From Prochlorococcus marinus str. MIT 9313 (GTDB taxonomy: Bacteria; Cyanobacteriota; Cyanobacteriia; PCC-6307; Cyanobiaceae): DNA of 64,000 bases. The notes beneath the pieces were generated by a model. The model saw only the letters and a list, made by a program, of their open reading frames with translations. It was not told the DNA's origin and did not search any database. The DNA lies in contig NC_005071.1 in assembly GCF_000011485.1 (NCBI RefSeq), forward strand, positions 434,001-498,000, written 5' to 3'. Every line of letters starts with the position of its first letter. Position 1 is the stretch's first letter. Of this stretch, positions 55,277 through 64,000 are shown piece by piece. The position numbers and the translations under genes were made by a program.

Positions 55277-55897
55277 TTAATTACTGAGAAGCTTTGAAAT
55301 TACCAACTTCAATGCCAGCGGATGAGACATCAATTGTTGATGCGTGATTACTGGAACGGCCTGTTGCTCACCCACTGGTAATACGGCTTGCCAGCCTGGA
55401 ACAACCATGACATCCCATCGACAGAAATAACTGCTGCATTCAATGTCTTCTAAGGCTGAAACGTCGCCGTTGAGCTTGCGCAGTAAGGGGCTGCCGCGCT
55501 TCATATCCGCTAAACCAGCAAACAAACAGGCGGGAATCCACTGGGCTGTGAGGGTGCCTCGCTGTGGACTTCCTACACTCAGAAAACGATGCGTTCGTCG
55601 TGATCCACCTAGTTGTTGCAGCCAAATTCGACTGATCACCCCTCCCATCGAAAAGCCAAGTACATCTATAACCGTCTCGGCCCCCCACTGCTCAACGATG
55701 AGCTGATCCAACGTCTCCGCCAGCTTGGAAAGCGGAACAGCTCCCAGGCGATGAGGCAGATGGGGTATCTGTAGAGGTAGCTGATGTTGTTCGAGTGCCT
55801 TCACCAACCGCCTAAAAAGATGCGGGGTATCCCAAAGACCATGTACAAGCACCAATGGTCGACGGGGTTTATCCACTGATGCGACATGCGTAAACAT
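55277..55897 (-). CDS. Lipase-like alpha/beta hydrolase
   Basis: 206 aa from the ATG at 55897; a TTG at 55915 is the frame's upstream limit. P-L-V-L-V-H-G-L-W-D-T gives the oxyanion-hole H-G motif, and D-V-L-G-F-S-M-G-G-V the catalytic Ser elbow G-F-S-M-G-G; T-H-Q-Q-L-M-S-H-P supplies candidate His residues near the end. Similar to triacylglycerol-lipase-like proteins of cyanobacteria. Cytosolic, substrate unknown. Downstream of folB in the same direction, 21 bp from its stop. Confidence 0.82.
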   Translation of the reverse strand: MFTHVASVDKPRRPLVLVHGLWDTPHLFRRLVKALEQHQLPLQIPHLPHRLGAVPLSKLAETLDQLIVEQWGAETVIDVLGFSMGGVISRIWLQQLGGSRRTHRFLSVGSPQRGTLTAQWIPACLFAGLADMKRGSPLLRKLNGDVSALEDIECSSYFCRWDVMVVPGWQAVLPVGEQQAVPVITHQQLMSHPLALKLVISKLLSN

Positions 55898-55918
55898 CGC
55901 TAAAAGCCTTGGCAAAGA

Positions 55919-56332
55919 TCAGGGTGTTGGCCAATTGCGACACCTTTCAACAGCCACACTGCCACTAAACCCAGGCACCGGCGCAGCACATTTACGCACA
56001 AGCACTTGCATTGGCACAGGACCGTAGAGATCTTCCAAGAGCACTAGCAATCGCTCGCTGAAGTGTTCGATGGTAAAACACTTCAGTTCAAAGGAGAGTC
56101 GTTGCATTGCACCAATAGCCAAGCTGTAGTCCGCAGTGGCATTGAGCTCATCATCCAGGGCAGCCTTGTCAAGGTCTAACCAAAGGCTGAAATCCAAGCT
56201 GAACCACTGGCCTTCACGTCTTTCATGGTCAAGCACACCCACGTGGGCCCACAAGCGCACATCGTTAACATGAATGGCTCCTAAAGGGAGACGATTGATC
56301 ACAGCGGTAGGTCCCGGTGAGTGAACATGCAT
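55919..56332 (-). CDS. folB: Dihydroneopterin aldolase
   Basis: 137 aa. [25 protein letters not shown] and the T-A-D-Y-S-L-A-I segment match FolB; the catalytic Lys is likely in V-L-V-R-K-C. Makes the pterin precursor of folate. The start overlaps the end of proA by 34 bp, a long overlap that implies coupled expression. Confidence 0.9.
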   Translation of the reverse strand: MHVHSPGPTAVINRLPLGAIHVNDVRLWAHVGVLDHERREGQWFSLDFSLWLDLDKAALDDELNATADYSLAIGAMQRLSFELKCFTIEHFSERLLVLLEDLYGPVPMQVLVRKCAAPVPGFSGSVAVERCRNWPTP

Positions 56333-57615
56333 TCACCATTGGCATAGTCCGCCACAATGTGGCCTTGTCCACGTAACCGATAGCGATAGGTCACCAGCCC
56401 TTCCAAGCCAACCGGCCCCCTTGGAGGCAGTGTTTGAGTACTGATTCCAACCTCGGCTCCAAAGCCATAACGGAATCCATCGGCAAAACGCGTGGAGCAA
56501 TTGTGAAAAACACCGGCACTATCGACAGCTTGGAGAAAACGCTCAGCCGTCTCCTGATCATTGCTGACAATCGCCTCCGTGTGACGGGAGCTATAGCGAC
56601 GGATGTGATCCAGGGCTCCCTCTAGATCAGGCACCACTTTCACTGACAGAATCAGATCGAGATATTCCGTAGCCCAATCCTCTTCACTTGCTGACTCTTC
56701 TACTCCTAAAGCCCGGCTAGCTGAATCCCCAAGCAGACGAACCCCGGCCTGAAGAAATGCAGGAATTGCAAGCTCTAAAAACGACGGTGCAATGGACTGA
56801 TGAATAAGCAGAGTTTCAATAGAGTTGCATGCTGCGGGGTACTGGGTCTTGCTATCGATTGCAATCTGTAGGGCCTGCTTCAGATCCGCCGCGGCATCGA
56901 GATAGAGATGACAGATTCCGTCCGCATGACCAAGAACCGGAATTCGTGTGTTGTCTTGAATGAAACGCACCAGTTCGTTGCTGCCGCGAGGGATGATCAA
57001 ATCCACTAGGCCATCAAGGCGAAGTAGGGCAAGGCTTTCCTGACGGGTCTTGAGTAAGGCAATTGCCTCGGGATCGATCTCTGTTTCAGCCAGACCATTC
57101 TTCAACGCCTCAATGATGGCCTGATTGGTGTGGCTTGCTTCGCTGCCGCCCTTGAGAAGTGCGCCATTGCCAGAGCGAATTGCCAGTGAAGTGATCTGAA
57201 TTACGGCATCTGGGCGCGCCTCAAAGATTACCCCCAGGACTCCAAGAGGAACGGTGATGCGCTCCAGCACAAGGTCTTGATCCAGTTCACGATGCAACTG
57301 ACGCAAACCAAGGGGATCAGTTAATTGAGCCAACTGCCTGAGCCCCTCGATAGCCGAGTTGAGTTTGCTTTCATCAAGCCTGAGCCGCGCCATCAGGGCA
57401 GAAGCAAGTCCCTCAGTTCGAGCCTTCTCTAAATCGAGTTGATTAGCCCTCACGATCTGCTCAGAGCTTGACAGCAAAGCATTGGCCATTGCCATCAGGG
57501 CCTTACGCCGCTGGTTGTCATCACTTTGCCCAAGAGCCATGGCTGCTTGCCGCACCTCTGCTGCAAGTCGCAGCAACTGGGCGGAAGGCTCAGGAACTCC
57601 AGGGGAAGTTGTCAT
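56299..57615 (-). CDS. proA: Gamma-glutamyl phosphate reductase
   Basis: 438 aa from the ATG at 57615 (a GTG one codon earlier is possible). Aldehyde-dehydrogenase fold with the catalytic Cys in [12 protein letters not shown]. Reduces gamma-glutamyl phosphate to the semialdehyde, the second step of proline synthesis; NADPH-dependent and cytosolic. Overlaps folB at its 3' end. Confidence 0.95.
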
Positions 57616-57649
57616 CACAGCGCGGCACAGCTGTGCTCATCATTACGCC

Positions 57650-58564
57650 TCAAGGGGCATTGCCGACACTTAAGAGACGTTGAAGGGCAAGTCGAGCTGC
57701 CCCCAGGCGACCAGCTCCATTCCCAAGGGCACAGGAGCGAATCTGCAAACCCTCTCTGCTCACAGCTTGCACCCGCTTCTCTACTTCCTGACGGACCGTT
57801 GGTAGGAAATGAACTGCTCCACCTGCAAGACCTCCTCCGACCAGCACCAGCTGAGGGGTGAAAACATAGACGAGAGAACTGATTCCCACCCCAAGTTTGC
57901 GGCCATAGGTTTCCCAGATCTCGAGAGCCTCGCGATCGCCAGAAGCAGCTCGGTCGCTTAATTCTTCTGGGTCCCCAGCCCATAGACGTTGAAGGGCGTC
58001 AATGCTGGCGTACTGCTCTAGGGAGCCTTGGTTGCCACTGTTGCAGCTGGGACCTTCAGAATCCACCCCAATCAGACCAGGCTCGGCTGCAGCTCCGTTA
58101 TGACCAACAAACAATTGACCACCAAGCATGACGCCCCCACCTACTCCGGTGCCAAGAGTGAGCAGAACGACGTTTTCAAAATCTTGGGCCGCGCCCTGCC
58201 ATGCTTCACCAACGAGAGCACAGTTGCCATCATTCGCCAGGGTAACGTGCCGATTCAGTCGTGGTTCCAACCAGTCGGCTAAAGGAACCTCCAGCCATCC
58301 AGGCAGGTTGATACAGACCCTGGCGACCCGGCCTTCAGCATCCATTGGTCCTGGTAAGCCCACTCCCACGAATGCAGCATGATGGTTTGGATCAACGGTC
58401 TCGATAGCTTCGCAAAGAGCAACTGTGACAGCACCTGGCACCGAGGGTTGAGGGGTTGGCAACTCGGTTTCTGCCAACAGATGGCCCTGCTGATCAAATC
58501 GACCTAACTTGATCGCGGTACCTCCCAAATCGACACCGATGAACTGAGCTAAGTCGGTTGCCAC
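57650..58564 (-). CDS. ROK-family sugar kinase with dismantled zinc site
   Basis: 304 aa with a GTG start at 58564. G-V-D-L-G-G-T-A-I-K-L-G at 10-21 is the phosphate loop, and A-N-D-G-N-C-A-L-V-G-E at 110-120 holds the catalytic Asp112. The usual ROK zinc motif C-x-C-G-x-x-G-C reads C174-N-S176-G-N-Q-G-S181-L-E183, so two of three Cys are Ser, and the preceding zinc His of E-x-G-H is Leu164 (E-P-G-L). Phosphorylates a hexose, probably glucose or a related sugar; fold stability without zinc is unclear. Starts 4 bp after the TamB stop. Confidence 0.88.
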   Translation of the reverse strand: MATDLAQFIGVDLGGTAIKLGRFDQQGHLLAETELPTPQPSVPGAVTVALCEAIETVDPNHHAAFVGVGLPGPMDAEGRVARVCINLPGWLEVPLADWLEPRLNRHVTLANDGNCALVGEAWQGAAQDFENVVLLTLGTGVGGGVMLGGQLFVGHNGAAAEPGLIGVDSEGPSCNSGNQGSLEQYASIDALQRLWAGDPEELSDRAASGDREALEIWETYGRKLGVGISSLVYVFTPQLVLVGGGLAGGAVHFLPTVRQEVEKRVQAVSREGLQIRSCALGNGAGRLGAARLALQRLLSVGNAP

Positions 58565-58568
58565 CTGG

Positions 58569-61500
58569 TCAAAAGCGGAAAAATAATTGCAATTGGCTCT
58601 GCCAAATTCCCTGGCTGTCTACAGAGCCTGAGAGATTCATGCTGGGACTGATTTGATAAGTAAGGGTGCCTTGCGGAGGAATATCGTTGCGGTCTGGTGT
58701 GGCCAAAATAGAAACGTTAAGTCGCTTAGTGATATCAATACCAATGTCTGTGACTAGCTCGAGCGTGGGTGGGACTTGCCCAGAAACGCGCTCTTTTTGA
58801 CTCGTCACAACCGGCGAGACGTATGAAGGATAAAGGGCAATTTGCATTCGTTGACTGAAAGCATCAGAGATTGTTCCAAGAACAGGCGTGAGAAGAGATT
58901 GACCGATCACAGTCGCTAGTGCCGCCCCACCACCTTCTCCCGACAACCCTGCCAGTGAATTTCCTCCAATTAACCCCAGTAATTGAGTACGAGGCAGTGA
59001 CGGCGAGCTGCGTAAGTCAATGTTTTGGAAAAGACGATTTGCAGGTCCCTCGGCCTTCACCATCACTTTGATCAAGCGGAACTGTCCTCCGGCTCCAAGA
59101 GCACCTGTTCCATTGGTATCAAATACATTCGCTGATGCGGCATTACTGTCGGTGCCGATGCTGATGCTGTCGGAGACCTGGCTGTTCATGGCGACATCAA
59201 CGTAAGGGATTAGGCCCATAGAAGGAGTAAAGACAGCGACATTCGCAGCTCGCTGATCAAGACTGAAGAACGTCGTAAACAGATTCAGCCGCCCATTCAG
59301 TAGCCGAATCACACCACGAGCCTGAAGCTTTGGACCTAGGGGGCCATTCAAGCTGAGCAACCCTTCTGTACTGAAATTGGCCAGCGCATTAGCAGTGATG
59401 CGCAAATTTGGACCAAGCTTTAAACGCAGGTTGTCGAAGCTGATAGAGGGGATGTTGGGAAACACTGAGCTCAACATCTTCCTCCGACTGACCTCTACAT
59501 CTGGTCCAAGCAAGACCAAGGGTTTCTTGAAATCCCACTGCTCTTCAAGCAGGGTGTTGGCATTAACAACTTTGGGGCTGCTGGACGTCGCTATCGCCTC
59601 TGCGGCTCCAGGCCTTTTGGTGGATTGAATGGCAGAGTTGATCGGTCGCAGAAGCCCTGAGCCGGCGGGTGAGATCCTTCCTTCTTTGATCGTGAGCTCA
59701 CCGCCAATTAAGGGTTTCTGCAAGGCACCCGTGAACTTGAGCTTGGCGGCCACCCCTACATCAGCCTTTGGCAACTTAAAACGGGACTTACTGATCTCGA
59801 TAGTCAGGGGCTGCTCTTCAGGTGCAGGGCGAAGCAAGGCAATGGATCCCGCACCTTGCAAGATGCCCTTCGAACCAATCTTTGCTTTGAGACGCTGCAC
59901 CTCAAGGCGATTGAAGTCAAAAATCATGGCAGCCTCCAACCCCTTGACAACTTGTTCCATGACGACGAATTCGCCGTTTTGCACCACCAAAAATCCATTC
60001 GCCTGAGGAGCGCTAAGGCTGCCGCTAAACAACAACTTGAGGTCGGAGTTACCGCCCTTCCAGGTGACCGCACCTTCAGCAAAATCAGCCAGAAAATGTA
60101 GGCCGTCGCCGTGGCTCTCAACCCTGACGTCTATCGGCAAGGAGGGATCAAGAGGCACTTGACCGGTAATGGTTACCGCCTCTTTGGAAGAAGAGCTTCG
60201 CAGCGCCAAGTCGAGGTTCAGGAGGGCATCATTCAAGAGAACCTGCCCTTTGTCCAAGCTCAATGAGCTTTCAGCCAACCTGGCGCTTTCCATCACTAGA
60301 TCAGCTGTGATCTCAGGGGTTCCCCGTCTGAGGTTGTATCGACCCGAAAGTCCCAGAGCGCCCCGCAGTGCTTGAGGTAGAGGTGCAACCAACGAAAGCA
60401 GAGAAAAGGGAACGTGAAGCAGTGAAAACGACCCTTCCCCACCATGCAGAGGTCCTTGAATCGAGGCGAAAATGGGTTTGACTTGTAGGGCGTGATCCTG
60501 ATCCTCACCTTCTGTCCAGAGATGACCGCTGGCCTTTAGCCCCAGATTGAGCTTGGACAGATCGGGACCCTTCAGATCGATCACCGCATCAATCTGCCCA
60601 CGTAGATCTTCTGGATGGATGATCCTGCTACGACGATTTTGCTGGTCGAAACGATTGACGGAAGCCTGCGCCGCTGCCAAGACTTTGAGCTGATCATCTA
60701 GAGACCTTCCCAAGGTTTGCATCAACTGAGTGCCCAGATCTTGGGCTCGCCCAATCGAAGCTGGAAGAACATAATTAAAATTAGAAAGTTGCTCTGCACT
60801 AGAGATCAGCCAACGCGCGCTTAGACCGCGTGCCTTTGCCTTAGCAGAGAGTTCGCCACCAAGGCGACCTCCCGCTGCAAGATTGATCTGGCCTGTATCC
60901 GCTGGTAGCAGCTCACCAGTCAGCTTGTAGCGCTGGTTGGCAACCCTCCCCTGAAGCAAAGCCTGTTGAAATTGCAGACCCATCAACCCTGGATTGCTGA
61001 TGGTGACTTGGCCTTCCATGGCCAGGGGCTGAAGACCCAGGCTGCCTGATCCGCTGAGTTGTCCATAAACGCCTTCAAATTGCTGCTTTGAAGACATGGT
61101 CGCCTCAATCCCATCCACTTTGAAGTTGTTCAACTCCCAGCGATAGTGAGCTGGGATGCCGTTTAGCGAGAGACGGCCATCGCCACGGTTAATCGCCAAC
61201 TCCTGTGGCAACCAGTCGCGTCCCAATCGAGATGAGAGCTGCCCAGGGATCACCGCCCCCACTGATTCCATCAGCAGAGTGCTACCCCCAGCAGGGAGTC
61301 CGGCTAAGTTCCCTTGCCAATCTTCCAACAACCGCAACCCTCCCGCCTCTGGATTCATCACCCGGATGGAAAGATTTGGACGAAGGGCCGACAATGGCCC
61401 TCTCACCTGCCCCGAAGCAGCAAGGGTTCCAGCCAAAGAGGTGCCGAGAAGCGGACCAACACGAGCTAAAGGGAAAGGACTCAAATTCAGATTGGCCTGC

Positions 61501-63005
61501 AGTTCTCCACTGCGTAGGCGTCCTTGATCAACTGAGAGAGGCAAGTCCGCCACAACTTTGAGCAGGGGACTGTTGAACTGCCTTAAGCGGAGCAAACCGG
61601 AATCTGCTGACCACCCCGCTCGCAGAGACCAGGTTTCCAGCAAAGGATTACGTTGCTGAGCAAGGCTTAGCTGAAGTTGGGGGCTCGATGAAGGGCCCTC
61701 AATTTGAAGCTTGCCTTTGATCAAGGCTTGGCTGCCGAGAAGATCAGCAAGCACAGGGATGCGCTGCCATGCAGGTCCTGCAAACTCCAGGCGCTGGGTG
61801 TTCAGCCCTAACTCGGGATAGAGGGGACCCCTTGCACGGACCTGAAGACCTGGACCACGAACATCAAAAGTGTCAATAACGGCCCTGAATGCCTTGGGAT
61901 TGCGCCAGTTGGTGCGCATCTGCAAGTTCAGTTGCAGCGGACCATCAACTGGGATCTTTGGGGCAAGAGTCCAGCGGCCACTGGCGTGCAGATTGGGCTC
62001 ATGCCAAGGTCCATTGATCCGGGCTTGGAAGGCATGCCCTTGTTGCCGCTGGTTGACCTTGAGGTCGAGGTTGTAGGAGTGATTGAGACGAGCACCTCCC
62101 TTGAGAGAAGCGGTCCAAGGGCCGTAACGCCACTGGCTGAGAGGTAACTGAAGACGATCTTGACGACAGTTGATCTTGGCTTCACGAGATGAGAGTGACT
62201 TTTTGAGGGGACCACCCGCTAATTGGAATCGAACCAATGAAAGGGCTCCCTTGCAGCCCATGCGTCCCTGATTAAGACTCACTTGGAGGTCACCGCCAAT
62301 CTGACCCTGCATTTGCATCGGCAGCGTTCCCGGCAAAAGCCCCTGCAATGGTTCAAGGCTGATTTGGTCCAAACGAGCATGGGCCTGAAGCTCTAAACGA
62401 TCCCAGCGTCCACGGCCCTTTAGGAAGAATCTTCCACGATCTGGCAATACAAATTGGACAGATCCATTGGCCCATCCCTCCGCCAGCTGAAGGTCTGCCC
62501 GTGTGGTGGCGGTGAACTCCAAGTTTGCGGGTTCGATGCGGACCCTGGCGGGCTGAGTTAACCGCAGCTGAAGATCAACCTTTGGGGGAGGCTCGCCTTT
62601 GGATGGACCAGGGACCCAGTAGAAACCCTTGTGATTACGACGTAGCGTTAACCGTGATCCTTCAAGGGTGAGTACGGCAACGGGTCGCAAACGGAACAGG
62701 CTGGCCATTGGGGCAAGGCTGATGGTTAGACCAGAGAGCGATGCTGTGGAATCGTCATGACTTCCCGGCAGCACTTCAGTGGGACCAATGGCCATACCCC
62801 AGGGCCGCAGGCCCTGATAAACACCAATTTTTACAGGATGGCCTAGTGGTTTTGAAAGCTGTTGCTCCAGTTGCGGACGCAGACGTTCAAGAAGGGCCGC
62901 AACAACTCGATCGGCGCCAACCCAAACAACCAAGCTGCTCGTTAGCAGTAGAACAGCAGGGCGTTTCCATCGCCCTTTAGCCAAGGATTGACTCTTCTCT
63001 CCCAT
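58569..63005 (-). CDS. tamB: TamB-like translocation/assembly module protein (DUF490)
   Basis: 1478 aa. A basic N-terminus and one signal-anchor helix at about 17-35 (A-V-L-L-L-T-S-S-L-V-V-W-V-G-A) are followed by AsmA-like/beta-strand repeats over about 1100 residues and a C-terminal DUF490 region (L-L-G-L-I-G-G-N-S-L-A-G and the final I-D-I-T-K-R-L-N-V-S). The layout matches cyanobacterial TamB/YtfN, a periplasm-spanning beta-taco protein that moves lipids or outer-membrane proteins between the inner and outer membranes. One of the largest genes in the window; divergent from ycf51. Confidence 0.9.
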   Translation of the reverse strand: MGEKSQSLAKGRWKRPAVLLLTSSLVVWVGADRVVAALLERLRPQLEQQLSKPLGHPVKIGVYQGLRPWGMAIGPTEVLPGSHDDSTASLSGLTISLAPMASLFRLRPVAVLTLEGSRLTLRRNHKGFYWVPGPSKGEPPPKVDLQLRLTQPARVRIEPANLEFTATTRADLQLAEGWANGSVQFVLPDRGRFFLKGRGRWDRLELQAHARLDQISLEPLQGLLPGTLPMQMQGQIGGDLQVSLNQGRMGCKGALSLVRFQLAGGPLKKSLSSREAKINCRQDRLQLPLSQWRYGPWTASLKGGARLNHSYNLDLKVNQRQQGHAFQARINGPWHEPNLHASGRWTLAPKIPVDGPLQLNLQMRTNWRNPKAFRAVIDTFDVRGPGLQVRARGPLYPELGLNTQRLEFAGPAWQRIPVLADLLGSQALIKGKLQIEGPSSSPQLQLSLAQQRNPLLETWSLRAGWSADSGLLRLRQFNSPLLKVVADLPLSVDQGRLRSGELQANLNLSPFPLARVGPLLGTSLAGTLAASGQVRGPLSALRPNLSIRVMNPEAGGLRLLEDWQGNLAGLPAGGSTLLMESVGAVIPGQLSSRLGRDWLPQELAINRGDGRLSLNGIPAHYRWELNNFKVDGIEATMSSKQQFEGVYGQLSGSGSLGLQPLAMEGQVTISNPGLMGLQFQQALLQGRVANQRYKLTGELLPADTGQINLAAGGRLGGELSAKAKARGLSARWLISSAEQLSNFNYVLPASIGRAQDLGTQLMQTLGRSLDDQLKVLAAAQASVNRFDQQNRRSRIIHPEDLRGQIDAVIDLKGPDLSKLNLGLKASGHLWTEGEDQDHALQVKPIFASIQGPLHGGEGSFSLLHVPFSLLSLVAPLPQALRGALGLSGRYNLRRGTPEITADLVMESARLAESSLSLDKGQVLLNDALLNLDLALRSSSSKEAVTITGQVPLDPSLPIDVRVESHGDGLHFLADFAEGAVTWKGGNSDLKLLFSGSLSAPQANGFLVVQNGEFVVMEQVVKGLEAAMIFDFNRLEVQRLKAKIGSKGILQGAGSIALLRPAPEEQPLTIEISKSRFKLPKADVGVAAKLKFTGALQKPLIGGELTIKEGRISPAGSGLLRPINSAIQSTKRPGAAEAIATSSSPKVVNANTLLEEQWDFKKPLVLLGPDVEVSRRKMLSSVFPNIPSISFDNLRLKLGPNLRITANALANFSTEGLLSLNGPLGPKLQARGVIRLLNGRLNLFTTFFSLDQRAANVAVFTPSMGLIPYVDVAMNSQVSDSISIGTDSNAASANVFDTNGTGALGAGGQFRLIKVMVKAEGPANRLFQNIDLRSSPSLPRTQLLGLIGGNSLAGLSGEGGGAALATVIGQSLLTPVLGTISDAFSQRMQIALYPSYVSPVVTSQKERVSGQVPPTLELVTDIGIDITKRLNVSILATPDRNDIPPQGTLTYQISPSMNLSGSVDSQGIWQSQLQLFFRF

Positions 63006-63070
63006 CGATTTGAGTCAACCTTCCTGGGAGCGTGCGAAATATAAGTAGTTCTCTTGAGGTTCACCAGTCC

Positions 63071-63550
63071 ATGTCCATTCCAGAGCTGATTGAAACCGCA
63101 ACCGGATGGCTTGCCTGGTCAGGCCTAGCCCTAAGCCTAATGACCCTGATTGCTTTCTTGGTTCGTTGGGGACAACGCTTCCGGCTGGTGGGAGTGACCA
63201 GCTTCAACCTTCTTCTTTTGGCAAGCTGTTGGGCTTTTGGCGTGAGCTATACCCCCCCCCTCAAGGTGGAAGGAGCTCTGGTGGTACCCGTGGTGTTTGA
63301 CAACAGCACGGACCTTGTTGTCGCCCAGGTCCCTGATGACTTTCCGGATGAAGCGGTTGAAGCCACATTGCAGCAACTAGCAGGCAACATCCATCGCGGT
63401 GGATATAACGGCAGTGAGGTGCATGTGCGGCTACGCAGGCTGGAATCGGTTGGAGAGGGTGTCAGTCAACCCGTCATCCTCGGCGAAGTCATACGCGACT
63501 TGCGTCAGAACATCACGCTGCCATTAGCCGAAAAAAGTGATGCAGGTTGA
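63071..63550 (+). CDS. Ycf51 family protein (DUF2518)
   Basis: 159 aa from the ATG at 63071; a GTG at 63032 would add 13 residues with no family match. One or two N-terminal helices at about 13-32 and 40-57 (G-L-A-L-S-L-M-T-L-I-A-F-L-V-R-W-G and F-N-L-L-L-L-A-S-C-W-A-F-G-V) with the F-R-L-V-G-V-T segment conserved in Ycf51, followed by a soluble domain ending G-V-S-Q-P-V-I-L-G-E-V. Found in cyanobacteria and red-algal plastids; function unknown. Overlaps the next gene by 11 bp. Confidence 0.88.
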   Translation: MSIPELIETATGWLAWSGLALSLMTLIAFLVRWGQRFRLVGVTSFNLLLLASCWAFGVSYTPPLKVEGALVVPVVFDNSTDLVVAQVPDDFPDEAVEATLQQLAGNIHRGGYNGSEVHVRLRRLESVGEGVSQPVILGEVIRDLRQNITLPLAEKSDAG

Positions 63551-63944
63551 TCAACCTCTGGGAGATTTACCTCAAAGCTTTCGTGACGAACAAGCCCTGC
63601 TCGTGGCGGCAGGGATCACAACATGGAGCGCATTGAAACGCCTTGAGGACCAGGAACTCAACCGACTTGCTAAGGGAGCGCTTGCGACGACCCGAAACCT
63701 GAAACGATTGCGAGGCATGGCGGCACTTGTTTGTGATCTAGATCTAGAACTGGCGGATGCTGCCTTGCTGATCCACTCCGGGCTAGCCACTGCAGCCGCT
63801 TTAGCAGCTGCGACTCCACAGGATGTCGTGCATCAGACGGGACGGTTACAACGCCAACTCAATAACCATCGACAATCGAGCGTGGACCTTGCTATGGCCA
63901 ATCGCTGGATCCAGCTTGCTCGCACGAGGCAACTGCAGAACTGA
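63540..63944 (+). CDS. DUF4332 domain protein
   Basis: 134 aa from the ATG at 63540; a GTG one codon earlier is possible. Helical repeats of the helix-hairpin-helix type (L-V-A-A-G-I-T-T-W-S-A-L, H-S-G-L-A-T-A-A-A-L-A-A-A-T-P-Q-D-V) are the DUF4332 pattern, a likely nucleic-acid or protein docking module. Start overlaps ycf51 by 11 bp, so they are probably expressed together. The window ends 56 bp beyond its stop. Confidence 0.85.
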   Translation: MQVDQPLGDLPQSFRDEQALLVAAGITTWSALKRLEDQELNRLAKGALATTRNLKRLRGMAALVCDLDLELADAALLIHSGLATAAALAAATPQDVVHQTGRLQRQLNNHRQSSVDLAMANRWIQLARTRQLQN

Positions 63945-64000
63945 CCTAGCGAAGCCCCACAATCCCGACAAGAGTGTCTCAAATGATGACAGCGTGCATG

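Noticed and set aside
1-64000. tRNA, rRNA and CRISPR signals
   Set aside because: Looked for T-arm-like GGTTCGAATCC segments, ribosomal RNA blocks and spaced direct repeats; the few GGTTCGAA-like hits fall inside acs and glgA coding sequence with no cloverleaf.

Overview
The window looks like a chromosomal segment of a marine picocyanobacterium. It carries psbA (photosystem II D1), ndhD, menB and menD (phylloquinone for photosystem I), a solanesyl-diphosphate-synthase-type prenyltransferase, glgA, and many cyanobacteria-typical families (DUF1350, DUF760, DUF4336, DUF4332, Ycf51, a cyanobacterial TamB). The compact layout, the balanced GC content judged by eye, and Nif11/prochlorosin-type leader sequences point to a low-light Prochlorococcus of the MIT9313/MIT9303 type or a close marine Synechococcus. 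That assignment is inference; no database was consulted.

Layout. 1-7.5 kb: a cut alpha/beta hydrolase, DEDDh exonuclease, peroxiredoxin Q, DUF1350 protein, acetyl-CoA synthetase, a HAD phosphatase and the prenyltransferase. 7.5-11 kb: murI, a cell-wall amidase, a nitrilase-family hydrolase and a ComB-like phosphatase. 11-19 kb: a UbiD-type decarboxylase, aroA, an MnmC-type methyltransferase, glmU and murF with a membrane-anchored partner. 19-26 kb: glgA, an L,D-transpeptidase, menB-menD, lepB, DUF760 and DUF4336. 26-31 kb is the most accessory part: AT-rich spacer, a Nif11-leader-like protein ending in a membrane helix, and a three-gene cassette of type III polyketide synthase, flavoprotein and methyltransferase. 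31-35 kb: a manganese-type ABC importer (mntC-mntA-mntB) directly downstream of psbA on the same strand. 35-50 kb: a degenerate YcjF-like protein, trpS, a lambda-type muramidase, an unusually AT-rich thrS, glk, thrB, ndhD, an M3 oligopeptidase and a 496-aa unknown. 50-56 kb: an NCS2-like permease, a decayed prochlorosin-type leader and a hydrolase/membrane-protein group. 56-64 kb: folB, proA, a ROK kinase with a dismantled zinc site, TamB, Ycf51 and DUF4332.

How the genes work together. Several operons share overlapping stops and starts: murI/amidase (peptidoglycan precursor supply and wall cutting), murF with its membrane partner, menD-menB, mntC-mntA-mntB, lipase/folB/proA, and the polyketide cassette. 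GlmU, MurF, MurI, the amidase, the L,D-transpeptidase and the muramidase together give a notable set of wall genes. The psbA-mntCAB arrangement puts the Mn-binding reaction-centre subunit beside a Mn importer.

Most promising for new biology: the type III PKS-flavoprotein-methyltransferase cassette, which resembles phenolic-lipid (alkylresorcinol/alkylquinone) operons such as Streptomyces srsABC, and two relics or variants of the Nif11/prochlorosin leader family, one a membrane-anchored leader without a core peptide and one a probable pseudogene. No tRNA, rRNA, CRISPR array or transposase was recognised.
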